DNA from: Mycolicibacterium crocinum
GTDB taxonomy: Bacteria > Actinomycetota > Actinomycetes > Mycobacteriales > Mycobacteriaceae
Direction: 5' to 3'
DNA length: 64,000 nt
Assembly: GCF_022370635.2 (NCBI RefSeq)
Contig: NZ_CP092362.2
Coordinates: 1,116,001-1,180,000, forward strand
Positions 27,278 through 35,754 of this stretch are shown here, in pieces. The stretch's first letter is position 1, and each line of letters starts with the position of its first letter. The position numbers were made by a program, and so were the translations under genes. Below the pieces are notes generated by a model. The model was not told the DNA's origin. It worked only from the letters and a program-made list of their open reading frames with translations, and made no database searches.

Positions 27278-28486
27278 ATGAAAAGCGTCTTACTGTCAGC
27301 TTTTGCCTGCGACCCGACAAAAGGTTCCGAGCCTAGCTTAGGTTGGAATTGGGCCGTAGGGCTAGCGGAAAAAGGCTTTAAGGTACATTGTATTACCAGG
27401 GGTGAGTCCCAAGTCGCGATCGCCGCTGAGACGCTTCCTGAGAATCTTACATTCCATTATGTAAGCCTACCGATGCAAATGGAAAAGCTATACTCTGCTT
27501 CCCAGCCTACAATGTATCTCTATTACATCTTGTGGCAATGGAACGCATACAAACAAGCGGTGGCACTTCATAGCCATTACAATTTCGACGTTGTACACCA
27601 TGTAACTTGGGGAAGTCTGCAAATGGGCTCGTTTATGTACAAGATAAACGCCCCATTCATTTTTGGGCCAGCAGGTGGCGGCCAGGTGGCGCCAGTAGCC
27701 TTCAAAAAATATTTCGGCGAGGCTTGGTCTGTTGAAGAGAATAGAGATAGGGTAGGCCGCATACTCCTAAAATTTAACCCGGCTTGTAAAGCAATGTTGA
27801 AGAAGGCGATGGTTGTACTGGCGTCTAATGACGATACTCTACGTATGGCGCAAGTTAACGGGGCCAGCAATACCACTTTAGCGCTCGACCCTGGACTGCC
27901 CCACTGGTTCTTCCCTGACGTGAACCTAATAAAGGCTCCGGAAGGTGGCACCTTAAAGCTCTTATGGGTGGGCCGCTTGATGCCCCGCAAAGGCACGTTG
28001 CTTTTGCTTGATGTTATGAAGGAGCTGAAAGATTATCGCGGTATTACGCTTACCGTCGTGGGGGATGGTCCGATGCGAGACGTTTTTCTGAAGACAGCAA
28101 AGAGGTATGGATTAGAAGCAACTGTCGAGTGGAAAGGCCGAGTCCCGTTCGCAGAGGTTCGAGGTTATTATGCGAGCCATGACGTGTTTTTCTTTACGTC
28201 TCTAAGAGATTCTTGCCCTATGCAATTAGTGGAGGCCATGGCTTTCGGGATGCCGGTAGTAACTCTCGACTTGCACGGCCAAAGCCTAATTGTGGATGCG
28301 GACCGGGGGTTCAAATGTTCTTCTGACACGCCGGATATTGCCATCGACAACCTGAAGGCTGCCATACTAGAGTTGTATAGCGATCCCGCTCTGATCGGGC
28401 GGTTGAGTGCAGGAGCTTTCAGATTCGCTTCTCTCCAACGGTGGGACAAGAAGATTGATTCGATCGTTGACAAATTTTACCCTTAA
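27278..28486 (+). CDS. Family 4 glycosyltransferase
   Basis: 402 residues from ATG 27278; a GTG at 27230 lies in the same frame. The GT-B domains are clear. The N-terminal half has SAFACDPTKGSEPSLGWNW and the acceptor-side HHVTWGSLQMG. The C-terminal half has LLWVGRLMPRKGTLLLLDVM, VVGDGPMRD and the donor-binding SLRDSCPMQLVEAMAFGMPVV with the E-x7-E motif. Codon use is unlike the rest of the window, with many TTA, ATA and AAA codons, and base composition is close to balanced. It was probably transferred from a lower-GC bacterium. Confidence 0.9.
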   Translation: MKSVLLSAFACDPTKGSEPSLGWNWAVGLAEKGFKVHCITRGESQVAIAAETLPENLTFHYVSLPMQMEKLYSASQPTMYLYYILWQWNAYKQAVALHSHYNFDVVHHVTWGSLQMGSFMYKINAPFIFGPAGGGQVAPVAFKKYFGEAWSVEENRDRVGRILLKFNPACKAMLKKAMVVLASNDDTLRMAQVNGASNTTLALDPGLPHWFFPDVNLIKAPEGGTLKLLWVGRLMPRKGTLLLLDVMKELKDYRGITLTVVGDGPMRDVFLKTAKRYGLEATVEWKGRVPFAEVRGYYASHDVFFFTSLRDSCPMQLVEAMAFGMPVVTLDLHGQSLIVDADRGFKCSSDTPDIAIDNLKAAILELYSDPALIGRLSAGAFRFASLQRWDKKIDSIVDKFYP

Positions 28487-28867
28487 TAGAACAAGGTGCC
28501 ACTGAATTGCGTCGAGCCCCACAGTGCGTGGGCGGGTCGGTTGCTGCCTAACCATCATCCTTGTTAACGGATCGGTGAGGAAGCACACGTGGGCTACCCG
28601 GCCACACAAACGAAAGTTTGATAGCGCACAACCGGCAGGCGAGTTAACGCGTCATTTCGCGGTGGTCATTCTGCCGGAGTTGCACTTTGCGTGCGACGCC
28701 GCATCCTTAGCGTGGACGCGTAATCGGCGTGCCGGCCGCACAGCCGAGGCGTGCCTGCCGCTTGGAAATCTTACTCGATCGGGCAGTTTTCAAACGGCCA
28801 ATGATGCGGTGCCTGGCATACGAAACTTACCCGAGATCGAGTCAGCTTCATTGAATTTTGGGAAGGG
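28487..28867. other. 381-bp stretch without a supported gene
   Basis: One open frame (28524-28886, plus) runs into the IS3 end and has no recognised domain. It may be a relic cut by the insertion. Confidence 0.5.
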
Positions 28868-29750
28868 GGGCCTTGCCCCCATGTAGTGGACACGGGATTT
28901 GTGGTTATGCGGCTTCGGGCAGCGTAGCCGGTGTCAGGTTCCTTTCGTAGGTCGCGGGGCTGGAATGACGGCAGTAGGAGTGCCGTCGTGTGGTGTTGTA
29001 GCGGGCCAGCCACCGAAAGACCTCACGGCGGCAGATCGCCGCGTCCGGCCAGCAGGCACGGTCTTGCAGAATCTCGCGCTTGAGGGCGGCGTTGAACGAT
29101 TCGGCCAACGCGTTATCGGCACTTGACCCCACCGCACCCATCGACTGGACGACCCCCAGATCGCGGCAGAGATTCGCGAAATCCCGTGAGGTGTACTGAC
29201 TTCCATGATCTGCATGGAATATTGCACCAGCCAGTGAACCCCGCAGTGCAGCAGCGGCTTTGAGCGCATCGATGACCAGTTCGGTGCGCATGTGATCGGC
29301 GATCGCCCACCCGGCGACCCGCCGTGAACAGCAGTCGATCACGGTGGCCAGGTACAGGTTGGCGCCGGTCGCCAATGGCAAGTAGGTGATGTCGCCGACG
29401 TAACGGGTGTTGACCTGCGCGGCGGTGAAATCGCGTTTGAGCAGGTCGGGGACCTTCTGGTTCGCCGGGTCCGCCACGGTCGTCTTGACCCGACGTCGGC
29501 GTCGATAACCGGCGATCCCGGCGCCGCGCATCACCCGAGCCACCCGCTTGTGGTTGACCCGCTGCCCCTCGGGCGCACCGTCGTTGAGCTCGGCGGTGAT
29601 CCGCGGCGCCCCGTAGGTGTTGTCCTCGTCGTGGACGGCGCGGATACGCTCGGCCAGCGCCTCGTCAGCAGCCCGACGGGCCGCTCGTCCGTCAGCACCG
29701 GCCAACCACGCGTAGAACGACGAACGCGCAACCTCGACGACTGCGCAGAG

Positions 29751-29756
29751 CCACTT
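29751..29756. repeat. Target-site duplication, left copy, of IS21
   Basis: CCACTT abuts the TGTC end of IS21 and recurs at 32391-32396. Confidence 0.9.
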
Positions 29757-29870
29757 TGTCAATGGACATCTGAAAGTGCCCATTGGCGGACGGAAGGACT
29801 GCCCGTAGGTGGTCAATAAGAACTGCCCAGTGGCGGACATGAATCTGCCCAGACGGGTGTGTCCGCCACC
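29757..29870. repeat. IS21 left-end internal repeats
   Basis: Within about 110 bp the motif (T/C)TGCCC or GTGCCC, followed after a few bases by GGCGGAC(A/G), appears four times, spaced about 24-32 bp. These are probable IstA binding sites. Confidence 0.75.
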
Positions 29871-29881
29871 GGTGGTGTCTG

Positions 29882-30658
29882 TCAGGTCAGGGGCTTGACT
29901 CCTTTCCCGTGCAGGGCTTGGGCCAGGCGCACGGAGTCACCGCTGGTTTGGCATAGGTGCGCGTGATGGAGCAGCCGGTCGACGGTCGCGGTGGCCAAGG
30001 TCTTGGGCATCAGTTCGTCGAAGCCGCTGGGGTGTAGGTTCGACGAGATCGCCACGGAGCGGCGCTCGTAGGCGGCTTCAACGATGCGGTAGAGCCCTTC
30101 AGCGGCATCGGCACCGACCGGGAGAAGTCCCACGTCGTCGATGACGACGAGCTCTGCGCGCACGATCTTGGCCACCGCTTTGCCCAGGGAATCGTCGGCA
30201 CGGTGGGCCCGCACCAGGACCCCGATATGCTCCAGGGTGAACCATGCCACCGGCATCCCGGCTTCGATCACTTTCTGTCCCAGCGCTTCGAGGAAGAATG
30301 TCTTGCCGGTGCCAGCGGGCCCGCAGACCACCAGGTTCTCGCGTCGGTGCACCCATTCCAGGGTCTGCAGCGCCTGCTGGGTGGGTAGCGGGATCGATGA
30401 GGCGGCCGGGTCCCAGACGTCGAACGTCTTGCCTGTGGGGAACCCGGCGGCTTTGCGGCGGGCCGCGAGCATGGACCGGGCCCGCCCGGCCGCTTCCTCG
30501 GTGAGCAACGCTTTGATGACTTCGGTGGGGTCCCAGCGTTGGGCCCGGGCGGTGGCCAGCACGTCGGCGGCGATCGCCCGGGCGTGCGGCAACCGCAGCG
30601 ACCGCATCAGCGATTCCACCTCGGCGGGCAAGGACGTGGCAGGTGTGGCGGTGGTCAT
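29882..30658 (-). CDS. istB: IS21 helper ATPase IstB
   Basis: 258 residues from ATG 30658, which overlaps the istA stop as ATGA; a longer in-frame form is not needed. IstB is the AAA+ ATPase that selects targets and stimulates IstA. Walker A GPAGTGKT and Walker B LVVIDDVGLLPV are present, and ISSNLHPSGFDELM is the sensor region typical of IstB/DnaC-like proteins. Confidence 0.95.
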   Translation of the reverse strand: MTTATPATSLPAEVESLMRSLRLPHARAIAADVLATARAQRWDPTEVIKALLTEEAAGRARSMLAARRKAAGFPTGKTFDVWDPAASSIPLPTQQALQTLEWVHRRENLVVCGPAGTGKTFFLEALGQKVIEAGMPVAWFTLEHIGVLVRAHRADDSLGKAVAKIVRAELVVIDDVGLLPVGADAAEGLYRIVEAAYERRSVAISSNLHPSGFDELMPKTLATATVDRLLHHAHLCQTSGDSVRLAQALHGKGVKPLT

Positions 30659-32172
30659 CGGATGCCTGCCTCGTCGGTGTCGATGACGGTGCGGCCGAAC
30701 AGGTTCCACCCACTGGTGCCTTGCGCCAGCGAGGTGTGCTCATCGGCGCCGCGGCGAGTCAGATCCAACCCTTTGGCGGCGAGGATGGAGTCGAGGTCGC
30801 CGGTGGCGAACCGACCGTGCACGGCCGCATGCCCGAGCGCCCAGTCGACATCGGCGCGGCCGGCCAACGCCGCCAGCTCGACGGCGTGCGCCATCTTCTG
30901 CAAGATGCGTTCGGTGCCCACGGCGGCGGCTTCTTTGAGCCACACCGCTGCACCCGGCCCGAGTGCCAGGAACGTCTGCTCACTGACGGTGCGGGCCCGC
31001 ACCGTGTAGTCACCGGGGATCTTGTCATGGTGCCCGGGGAAATGCGCGTCATCGATCGCGGGGCTGCCCGGGGTGGCGCGGCGGTGCCGGGCCACCTCGA
31101 CCGGGCCGCCGTCATCAAGGGCGCAGCAGATGACCTCATCGGTGCCGTCGTGGTGGCGGATCCACACCGTCTGCCCCAGAAGTATTGCTGGAACAGAGTA
31201 TTGGCAGTGTTCGAAGGTGACCATCGGGGTGTTGTCGGGGACCCGGCGGGTGACACCGAGGGCGGCGGTGTGCGGCAGGTCCGGGATCGCGTGCAGGGCG
31301 GGACGCTCAGCGGTGAGCATCTCCACCGGGCGCCGACCCGTGGCGCGGTGGGTCCGGGCGTTGATCTCGGTGGTGAACCCCGCGCACGCGGCTTCGACGT
31401 CGGCGAACGAGTCGTACTGCGGTAGCAGGTTCGTCTCGGTGGGCACGATGTCGGCTTTGGCCAATTTCACGGCGTTTTCCACCCCTCCCTTGGACGCCGG
31501 ATCCGCGGGTTCACAGGTCAGCACCGAGATGCCGTAATACCGGCCGAAGGTGACCGCGGCGCGGTTGCGGACCGGCACGCCGGCGATGTGCCCGACTGTG
31601 ACGGTTTTCTCGTTGTCGGTCAGCAGGTAGGTCGGGGCACCGCCGAGGTGGCGGAAGATGCGGTCCAGGCCGGCGAACACACTCGGTACGGTGCGGTCGC
31701 GCAGGGCGAGGACGATGCGGTAGCGGCTCCAGGCCAGCCAGGCCACCAGCAGCACGATCTTGCGGCCAGCGACCACGGGGCCGTCGGCGAAGTCGTACTG
31801 CAGCCACAATCCGGGTTCGGTGATCCACGGTCGGTGCACCCGGGTATTGCCCACGCGCCATTGCGCTTTCACCTCCGCCAGGGCTCGGCGGGTGGTGCGG
31901 TCGGTACCCGTGTAGCCGAGTGCGACCAGCTTGTCGTGGGCTTTGTCGCCGCGGATCTTGCCTTTCGAGTCGGCGACCCACGTCTCGAGCAGGCCGCGCC
32001 AGTCGTCGATCATCCGGGCTCGCCGGGTCGCCGGTGGCAGACCGGCATTGCGGTTGTCGACAGCGTTTTTCACGGTGTGGTGCGAGCAGCCGCACAGTTC
32101 AGCGGCAGCGCGGTAGCTGCCGGTCAGGTCGTAAGCATTGAGTATGTCCATAAGTTCTCCGTCAGACTTCAA
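30655..32172 (-). CDS. istA: IS21 transposase IstA
   Basis: 505 residues from TTG 32172, which gives the usual start (M)KSDGELMDILNAYDL and has GGAG upstream; in-frame codons at 32217 and 32151 are alternatives. The N-terminal helix-turn-helix is SYRAAAELCGCSHHTVKNAV. The rve-type DDE core follows (LWLQYDFADGP; TYLLTDNEKTV; Glu in the GGVENAVKLAK region), with a C-terminal beta-barrel domain. It acts on the IS21 ends with IstB. Confidence 0.94.
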   Translation of the reverse strand: MKSDGELMDILNAYDLTGSYRAAAELCGCSHHTVKNAVDNRNAGLPPATRRARMIDDWRGLLETWVADSKGKIRGDKAHDKLVALGYTGTDRTTRRALAEVKAQWRVGNTRVHRPWITEPGLWLQYDFADGPVVAGRKIVLLVAWLAWSRYRIVLALRDRTVPSVFAGLDRIFRHLGGAPTYLLTDNEKTVTVGHIAGVPVRNRAAVTFGRYYGISVLTCEPADPASKGGVENAVKLAKADIVPTETNLLPQYDSFADVEAACAGFTTEINARTHRATGRRPVEMLTAERPALHAIPDLPHTAALGVTRRVPDNTPMVTFEHCQYSVPAILLGQTVWIRHHDGTDEVICCALDDGGPVEVARHRRATPGSPAIDDAHFPGHHDKIPGDYTVRARTVSEQTFLALGPGAAVWLKEAAAVGTERILQKMAHAVELAALAGRADVDWALGHAAVHGRFATGDLDSILAAKGLDLTRRGADEHTSLAQGTSGWNLFGRTVIDTDEAGIR

Positions 32173-32271
32173 GGTAGGTCTCTCCTGTGGTGTTCGAGTT
32201 CGACTAGGCATCGACATCGAAACCGCAGGAGAGGCCGCCCCGGCGCTGACGCGCCGGGCGGCATCACAAGG

Positions 32272-32390
32272 GTCTGGGCAGATTCATGGCCGCCAGCGGG
32301 CACATTCGTGTCCGCCAGTGGGCAGTTCTTATTGGCCGCGGATGGGCACTTTCATGTCCGCCTACGGGCAGTTTTTCATGTCCGTCGACA
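32272..32390. repeat. IS21 right-end internal repeats
   Basis: GGGCA(G/C) followed by TTCATG or a variant and (T/G)CCGCC occurs four times in about 115 bp, mirroring the left end in inverted orientation. Confidence 0.75.
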
Positions 32391-32396
32391 CCACTT
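32391..32396. repeat. Target-site duplication, right copy, of IS21
   Basis: CCACTT follows the GACA end of IS21 and is identical to 29751-29756. Confidence 0.9.
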
Positions 32397-32440
32397 CACC
32401 TCGAAGGCGTGCAGGTGGTCGGCGACAAACTGAAAGCGGC

Positions 32441-32773
32441 TCACCAGTTCGTCTCCCCGGCGAAATATTTGGCCGCCGACCGCAAGATGTCACGCTCGGT
32501 GGACAACCGCGCCTCGGTGGCGCGTAACGCCTTGACCTCACTGCGGAGGCGGGCCAGCTCCTGCTCAGGGCTCTCGGCCCCTGGCACAGGCTCGGCCACT
32601 ACGACACCGCGGCGGTGCCGAATCGGCACCCCGGCCGACTTGCACCACGCCGAGAGCGTGGCCTCGCTGACACCGAGCTCGGCAGCGATCTGGGCGATCG
32701 TCGCGCCCTCGGTGTCCCGGTAGAGCGCGACCGCGTCACGCTTGAACTCATCGGGGTAATTTTTCCTTGCCAT
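32441..32773 (-). CDS. IS3-family transposase OrfA
   Basis: 110 residues. It binds the element ends and, when fused to OrfB by frameshifting, forms the transposase. The N-terminal helix-turn-helix (YPDEFKRDAVALYRDTEG; IAQIAAELGVSEATLSAWC) is followed by a leucine-zipper-like coiled coil (EQELARLRSEVKALRATEARLSTERDILRSAAK). The end FAGETNW with a TGA that overlaps a GTG is the usual orfA/orfB junction. The gene is intact, but its partner orfB is broken. Confidence 0.93.
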   Translation of the reverse strand: MARKNYPDEFKRDAVALYRDTEGATIAQIAAELGVSEATLSAWCKSAGVPIRHRRGVVVAEPVPGAESPEQELARLRSEVKALRATEARLSTERDILRSAAKYFAGETNW

Positions 32774-32911
32774 CGGGTTGGATCATCTCGCTTCCCCCAG
32801 CACATTCCTGGGATTGAGCGTGTCCAACACACGGGGTCAAGTCCCGGGGGCGATATGCTTTCGACTACTAGGAAACGGTGACACGTCTTTTCCGGAAAAT
32901 GGCCGACTTCC

Positions 32912-34063
32912 TCAATGTAGCCGCGGCATGCGCAGGCACGCATCCATCCCGGAGACGAAGCTCTCGACCATCGCATCCAACGTGTAACTCTGCGCTTTGG
33001 TGCGTGCTTGGCGCCCGAGCGACGCCCGCCGCTCGGGCTGGTCGATCAGTTGCTGGATAGCCGAAGCAAAGGCTTCGACAGTGCCCTCGGTAACGATACC
33101 GCTGATGCCGTCTTCCAAGTATGAGATCTCGGGGCCGTGCTTAGCATCTTTCGTAGTCAACAGCGGAATCTCCGCCGCGAAACTGTCTAAGATGTGCAAG
33201 CCAACCGCGCCTGGATTGATGAGAAGATTCGCGGCTTTAAACCACGCAGCCTTTTCCTTTCCGCGCTGAGTACCCGCCCAATGGAACCAGGGTTTGCCCA
33301 TTGCGGGTTGCAAGTCCCGTCGGCTGGGGCCGTCGCCCAGCACGACCAGACGGAAATCCGGATGCCTGTTGACGACACGTCTGCAAGACTCGAGCATCAT
33401 GTGCAGGCGCTTATCGGCATACAAAGAGCCGCAAAAGAGTCCCACAACCGCGTTCTCGGAAGCATCAATTGACGCTCTCAATGCCGCGATCTCCGCGTCT
33501 GAAACGGATGCAAGGTCGGCTGCAAAGCTGCGGTTGTCGATTGCGTTGTTCAGCACAGTAATTCGCTCCTGCGGAAAGTTAGCATCTCTCACAATTGCGG
33601 CGGTGATATCCGTATACGCAAACCACCAATCCACCGATGTCAGCGTGCGGCGTTTCCAACGTTCGAGAAGTCCTGTGGGCGAATTGCTCTGGAAGTTGCG
33701 TCCATGGCCCCAGTAGGCCACACGCGTCTGCCGTGGCCCCCTGCCAAAAAGCCAGGGGTAGTTAGACAAAATCCGGCTTTCTTGCATCAACACAACCAGA
33801 TCGGCTTGCTGAACTACCCCTGAAATCGGTTGCCATAGTAGATCGCGTCCGCCAACACGCCAATGACGATTGCGCACCTTAGTCGCCCAAGCCAACTCAC
33901 CTGTGTCTTGGCGTACGGACTCAGTCGGCGTAGCATCGCCGTGGATCAACGCCAATTCAATGTTTAGCGTGGCGCAAGCACTTCGCAACTGCTCAAAAAG
34001 ACCCAAGCGGTAGTGAAGCAGCCGATGTTGAATAATGGCGACTTTTCGTGTCTTAGCATCCAT
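32912..34063 (-). CDS. Family 4 glycosyltransferase
   Basis: 383 residues from ATG 34063; in-frame codons up to 34177 add a tail without family resemblance. GT-B features are present: an N-terminal VAIIQHRLLHYRLGLFEQL, then VAYWGHGRNF, and the donor-binding half VVGLFCGSLYADKRLHMML, FRLVVLGDGPSRRDL and LINPGAVGLHILDSFAAEIPLLTT. The usual E-x7-E is changed here (GAVGLHILDSF), as in some pyruvyl-linked or fucosyl-type enzymes. Its 3' end is 67 bp from the IS3 end and appears complete. Confidence 0.88.
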   Translation of the reverse strand: MDAKTRKVAIIQHRLLHYRLGLFEQLRSACATLNIELALIHGDATPTESVRQDTGELAWATKVRNRHWRVGGRDLLWQPISGVVQQADLVVLMQESRILSNYPWLFGRGPRQTRVAYWGHGRNFQSNSPTGLLERWKRRTLTSVDWWFAYTDITAAIVRDANFPQERITVLNNAIDNRSFAADLASVSDAEIAALRASIDASENAVVGLFCGSLYADKRLHMMLESCRRVVNRHPDFRLVVLGDGPSRRDLQPAMGKPWFHWAGTQRGKEKAAWFKAANLLINPGAVGLHILDSFAAEIPLLTTKDAKHGPEISYLEDGISGIVTEGTVEAFASAIQQLIDQPERRASLGRQARTKAQSYTLDAMVESFVSGMDACLRMPRLH

Positions 34064-34180
34064 CCATGCACTCCGGACTCGATCATTCCATCCAAAATTC
34101 GACATTATTGGTAGCGGATCAAGTCGCCGATTGTTATGCGAGCGACCTCGAGGGTCGCAACCAATAATCCATATCAACCG

Positions 34181-34888
34181 TTATCCGGGGCGTAGTGACT
34201 CCAGCTTCGATAGGCGGTCCCTAGCGTCAAGATCATTGCATAAGACAACGCAGCCCCGCTTCGCTCCGGTTTCGCTTGATGCGGGTAGTGACGGGTAGAA
34301 CCGGTATATATCGGTCCGTTCCATTGCATCGAGGTAGGAAGCACTTAAAGCCGCGCCTGGGCCGTAATCGTCATAGTTGTAGGAATCACCCGGTACCTCG
34401 AAATCATCGATCATGATGATTGCCTCCGTGCACGCATCGAAAATAATATTGATCTCATCTGCGAGTGGCAAATCGGCATTCCAATGTGCATCAAGATAGA
34501 AGAATAGGCGACTCTTGCAGAGCTGTGGATCACTCACGAGTTTCCGCAAGAAACTCCTGCTATCGGATAGCGTAAAAGCAACTCTATCGCGCACATGTCG
34601 TGTGTTGCGTTTAGCGACAGCTAGAACCCTCTCGTCGGCCTCGACCGAGTAGACTGGGACACCGAATTCGGCGAAGAACTTCGTGGTAGCGCCGATAAAA
34701 GTACCCGTCTCAATAATTGCCGAAGGTTGCACTACCGAGAATATGTCGCGGAATAGCCTTATGCGACCAGCCTGCCCGTTCATTGCCCCGCCCCATGACG
34801 TGCGCTTATACGGTTCCAAAATAAAATGCAACATCGCCTTGTGTTTGGGCTGCATCCTGCGCACGAGAATTGATCTGATAGTTCCCAT
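34181..34888 (-). CDS. Putative class I SAM-dependent methyltransferase
   Basis: 235 residues; GGGGACG precedes the ATG. IIETGTFIGATTKFFAEFG looks like a SAM-binding loop, YSVEADERVLAVAKRN the acidic strand, and LFFYLDAHWNADLPLADEI and AIIMIDDFEVPGD motifs seen in cephalosporin-hydroxylase-like and TylF-like methyltransferases. It would modify a sugar or the polymer. The gene is A/T-rich relative to its neighbours. Confidence 0.7.
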   Translation of the reverse strand: MGTIRSILVRRMQPKHKAMLHFILEPYKRTSWGGAMNGQAGRIRLFRDIFSVVQPSAIIETGTFIGATTKFFAEFGVPVYSVEADERVLAVAKRNTRHVRDRVAFTLSDSRSFLRKLVSDPQLCKSRLFFYLDAHWNADLPLADEINIIFDACTEAIIMIDDFEVPGDSYNYDDYGPGAALSASYLDAMERTDIYRFYPSLPASSETGAKRGCVVLCNDLDARDRLSKLESLRPG

Positions 34889-34997
34889 ACGTCGTCCCCT
34901 TTATGTCAGCATCGGTAATTGTGCGGTTGGGTGCTCACGATGTCCTCTGCGTCGGGTTGAAGGTATCACGGTATGTGTGAGGGGCCTATGGACATTG

Positions 34998-35747
34998 TCA
35001 GGCATCGCGCTCGGCCCAGAACCGTCGTAATACCGCCCATACGAACCTGGCATTTCCGAAGAGGTATCTCCGCCATAGGCGTCTGGGCTCGGAAGCTAGC
35101 CGAAATAACCACTCGAGACCGGCACGCTGCATCCACTGCGGTGCCACACGCAGCGTCCCGGCCGCGAAGTCGAATGCGGCGCCCACCGCGACCGCCAACC
35201 GGCATGTGCTTTCGGCTACGCGCGCTGCCTCGAAGTCCTGCTTCGGCGTGCCCAAGCCGACCCAGACAACATCTGCATCTGAATGCCGAATGAGGGCATC
35301 CTGATACTCGATTTCCTCCGCGGTCAGTGGGCGGAATGGCGGACTGTACGCGCCGACAATCTCCAGACCGACGAATCGCTCAGCCAAGCGGCCGCGCATT
35401 CTTTGAAGTACCTCGTCTGTCGACCCGAGTAAGAAATGGCGCACGTCAGAGGATCGGCCGATGTCGAGGACATCGAGAAAGAGCTGCGGTCCTCGCACCT
35501 GCTGGATCTGGGGTGTTTGCCGAGTGAGACGAGAAAACCACGTGATCGGCTTGCCGTCCGCAAACACAATGCCGCGATTCAAAAGTTGGCGGTAGCCGTC
35601 ATCCCGATCCGCGAGGGCAATGGTGTACGCGTTTGCTAGATGAATCGGTTTGGAGGCCCGGTGGCGGGCCAAGTCGACCACATATTTGGACGCAGAGGTC
35701 GAGTCGGTCGACTGGATCTCCAACCCGCCGATGGATTGCGTCTCCAC
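34998..35747 (-). CDS. WecG/TagA/CpsF-family glycosyltransferase
   Basis: 249 residues from a GTG start. The family (GT26) transfers UDP-ManNAc-type sugars to lipid-linked acceptors. IHLANAYTIALADRD, GIVFADGKPITWFSRL, VRGPQLFLDVL, LLGSTDEVLQRM and the signature DADVVWVGLGTPKQDFEA are present. With the nucleotide-sugar dehydrogenase gene at 14317 this hints that a ManNAc or ManNAcA residue is in the repeat unit. It starts 7 bp after the kinase stop codon. Confidence 0.9.
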   Translation of the reverse strand: METQSIGGLEIQSTDSTSASKYVVDLARHRASKPIHLANAYTIALADRDDGYRQLLNRGIVFADGKPITWFSRLTRQTPQIQQVRGPQLFLDVLDIGRSSDVRHFLLGSTDEVLQRMRGRLAERFVGLEIVGAYSPPFRPLTAEEIEYQDALIRHSDADVVWVGLGTPKQDFEAARVAESTCRLAVAVGAAFDFAAGTLRVAPQWMQRAGLEWLFRLASEPRRLWRRYLFGNARFVWAVLRRFWAERDA

Positions 35748-35754
35748 AACCCTC

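Larger units (their letters stand above)
29757..32390 (-). mobile_element. IS21-family insertion sequence nested in IS3 orfB
   Basis: 2634 bp with TGTC...GACA ends: the left end reads TGTCAATGGACAT and the inverted right end TGTCGACGGACAT. It is flanked by the 6-bp duplication CCACTT. It carries istA and istB, which overlap by 4 bp and look intact, so the element may be active. Each end has several copies of a short repeat (see the repeat entries), the usual binding sites of the IstA transposase. Confidence 0.95.
28905..32444 (-). pseudogene. IS3-family transposase OrfB, split by IS21 insertion
   Basis: The first 18 codons (from a GTG at 32444 that overlaps the orfA stop) end at VKW. The rest continues from 29750 as LCAVVEVARSSFYAWL. 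Joined, they give 299 residues plus stop in one frame. The rve integrase core is intact, with DITYLPL (Asp), HADHGSQYTS (Asp) and the Glu in ALAESFNAALKRE forming the DDE triad. OrfB is normally made as an OrfAB fusion by -1 frameshifting. The large part also has a chance start within the IS21 end, but that product would lack the native N-terminus. Confidence 0.9.
28868..32845 (-). mobile_element. IS3-family insertion sequence, interrupted by an IS21-family element
   Basis: The ends show an imperfect inverted repeat of about 27 bp (28868-28894 and 32819-32845) that shares CTTG, CCCC and TGGACACG blocks. A GGG triplet flanks both sides and may be the target duplication. End positions are uncertain by about 6 bp. 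Without the IS21 insert and its duplicated 6 bp the element is about 1.34 kb, normal for IS3. It carries orfA and an interrupted orfB. Confidence 0.8.

Noticed and set aside
28905..29840. Complete 311-residue IS3 transposase
   Set aside because: The first ~30 codons are read from the IS21 end and do not belong to OrfB; the true N-terminus is at 32391-32444.
32272..32390. Possible CRISPR-like or iteron repeats
   Set aside because: They are the subterminal repeats of IS21, mirrored at the other end of the element.
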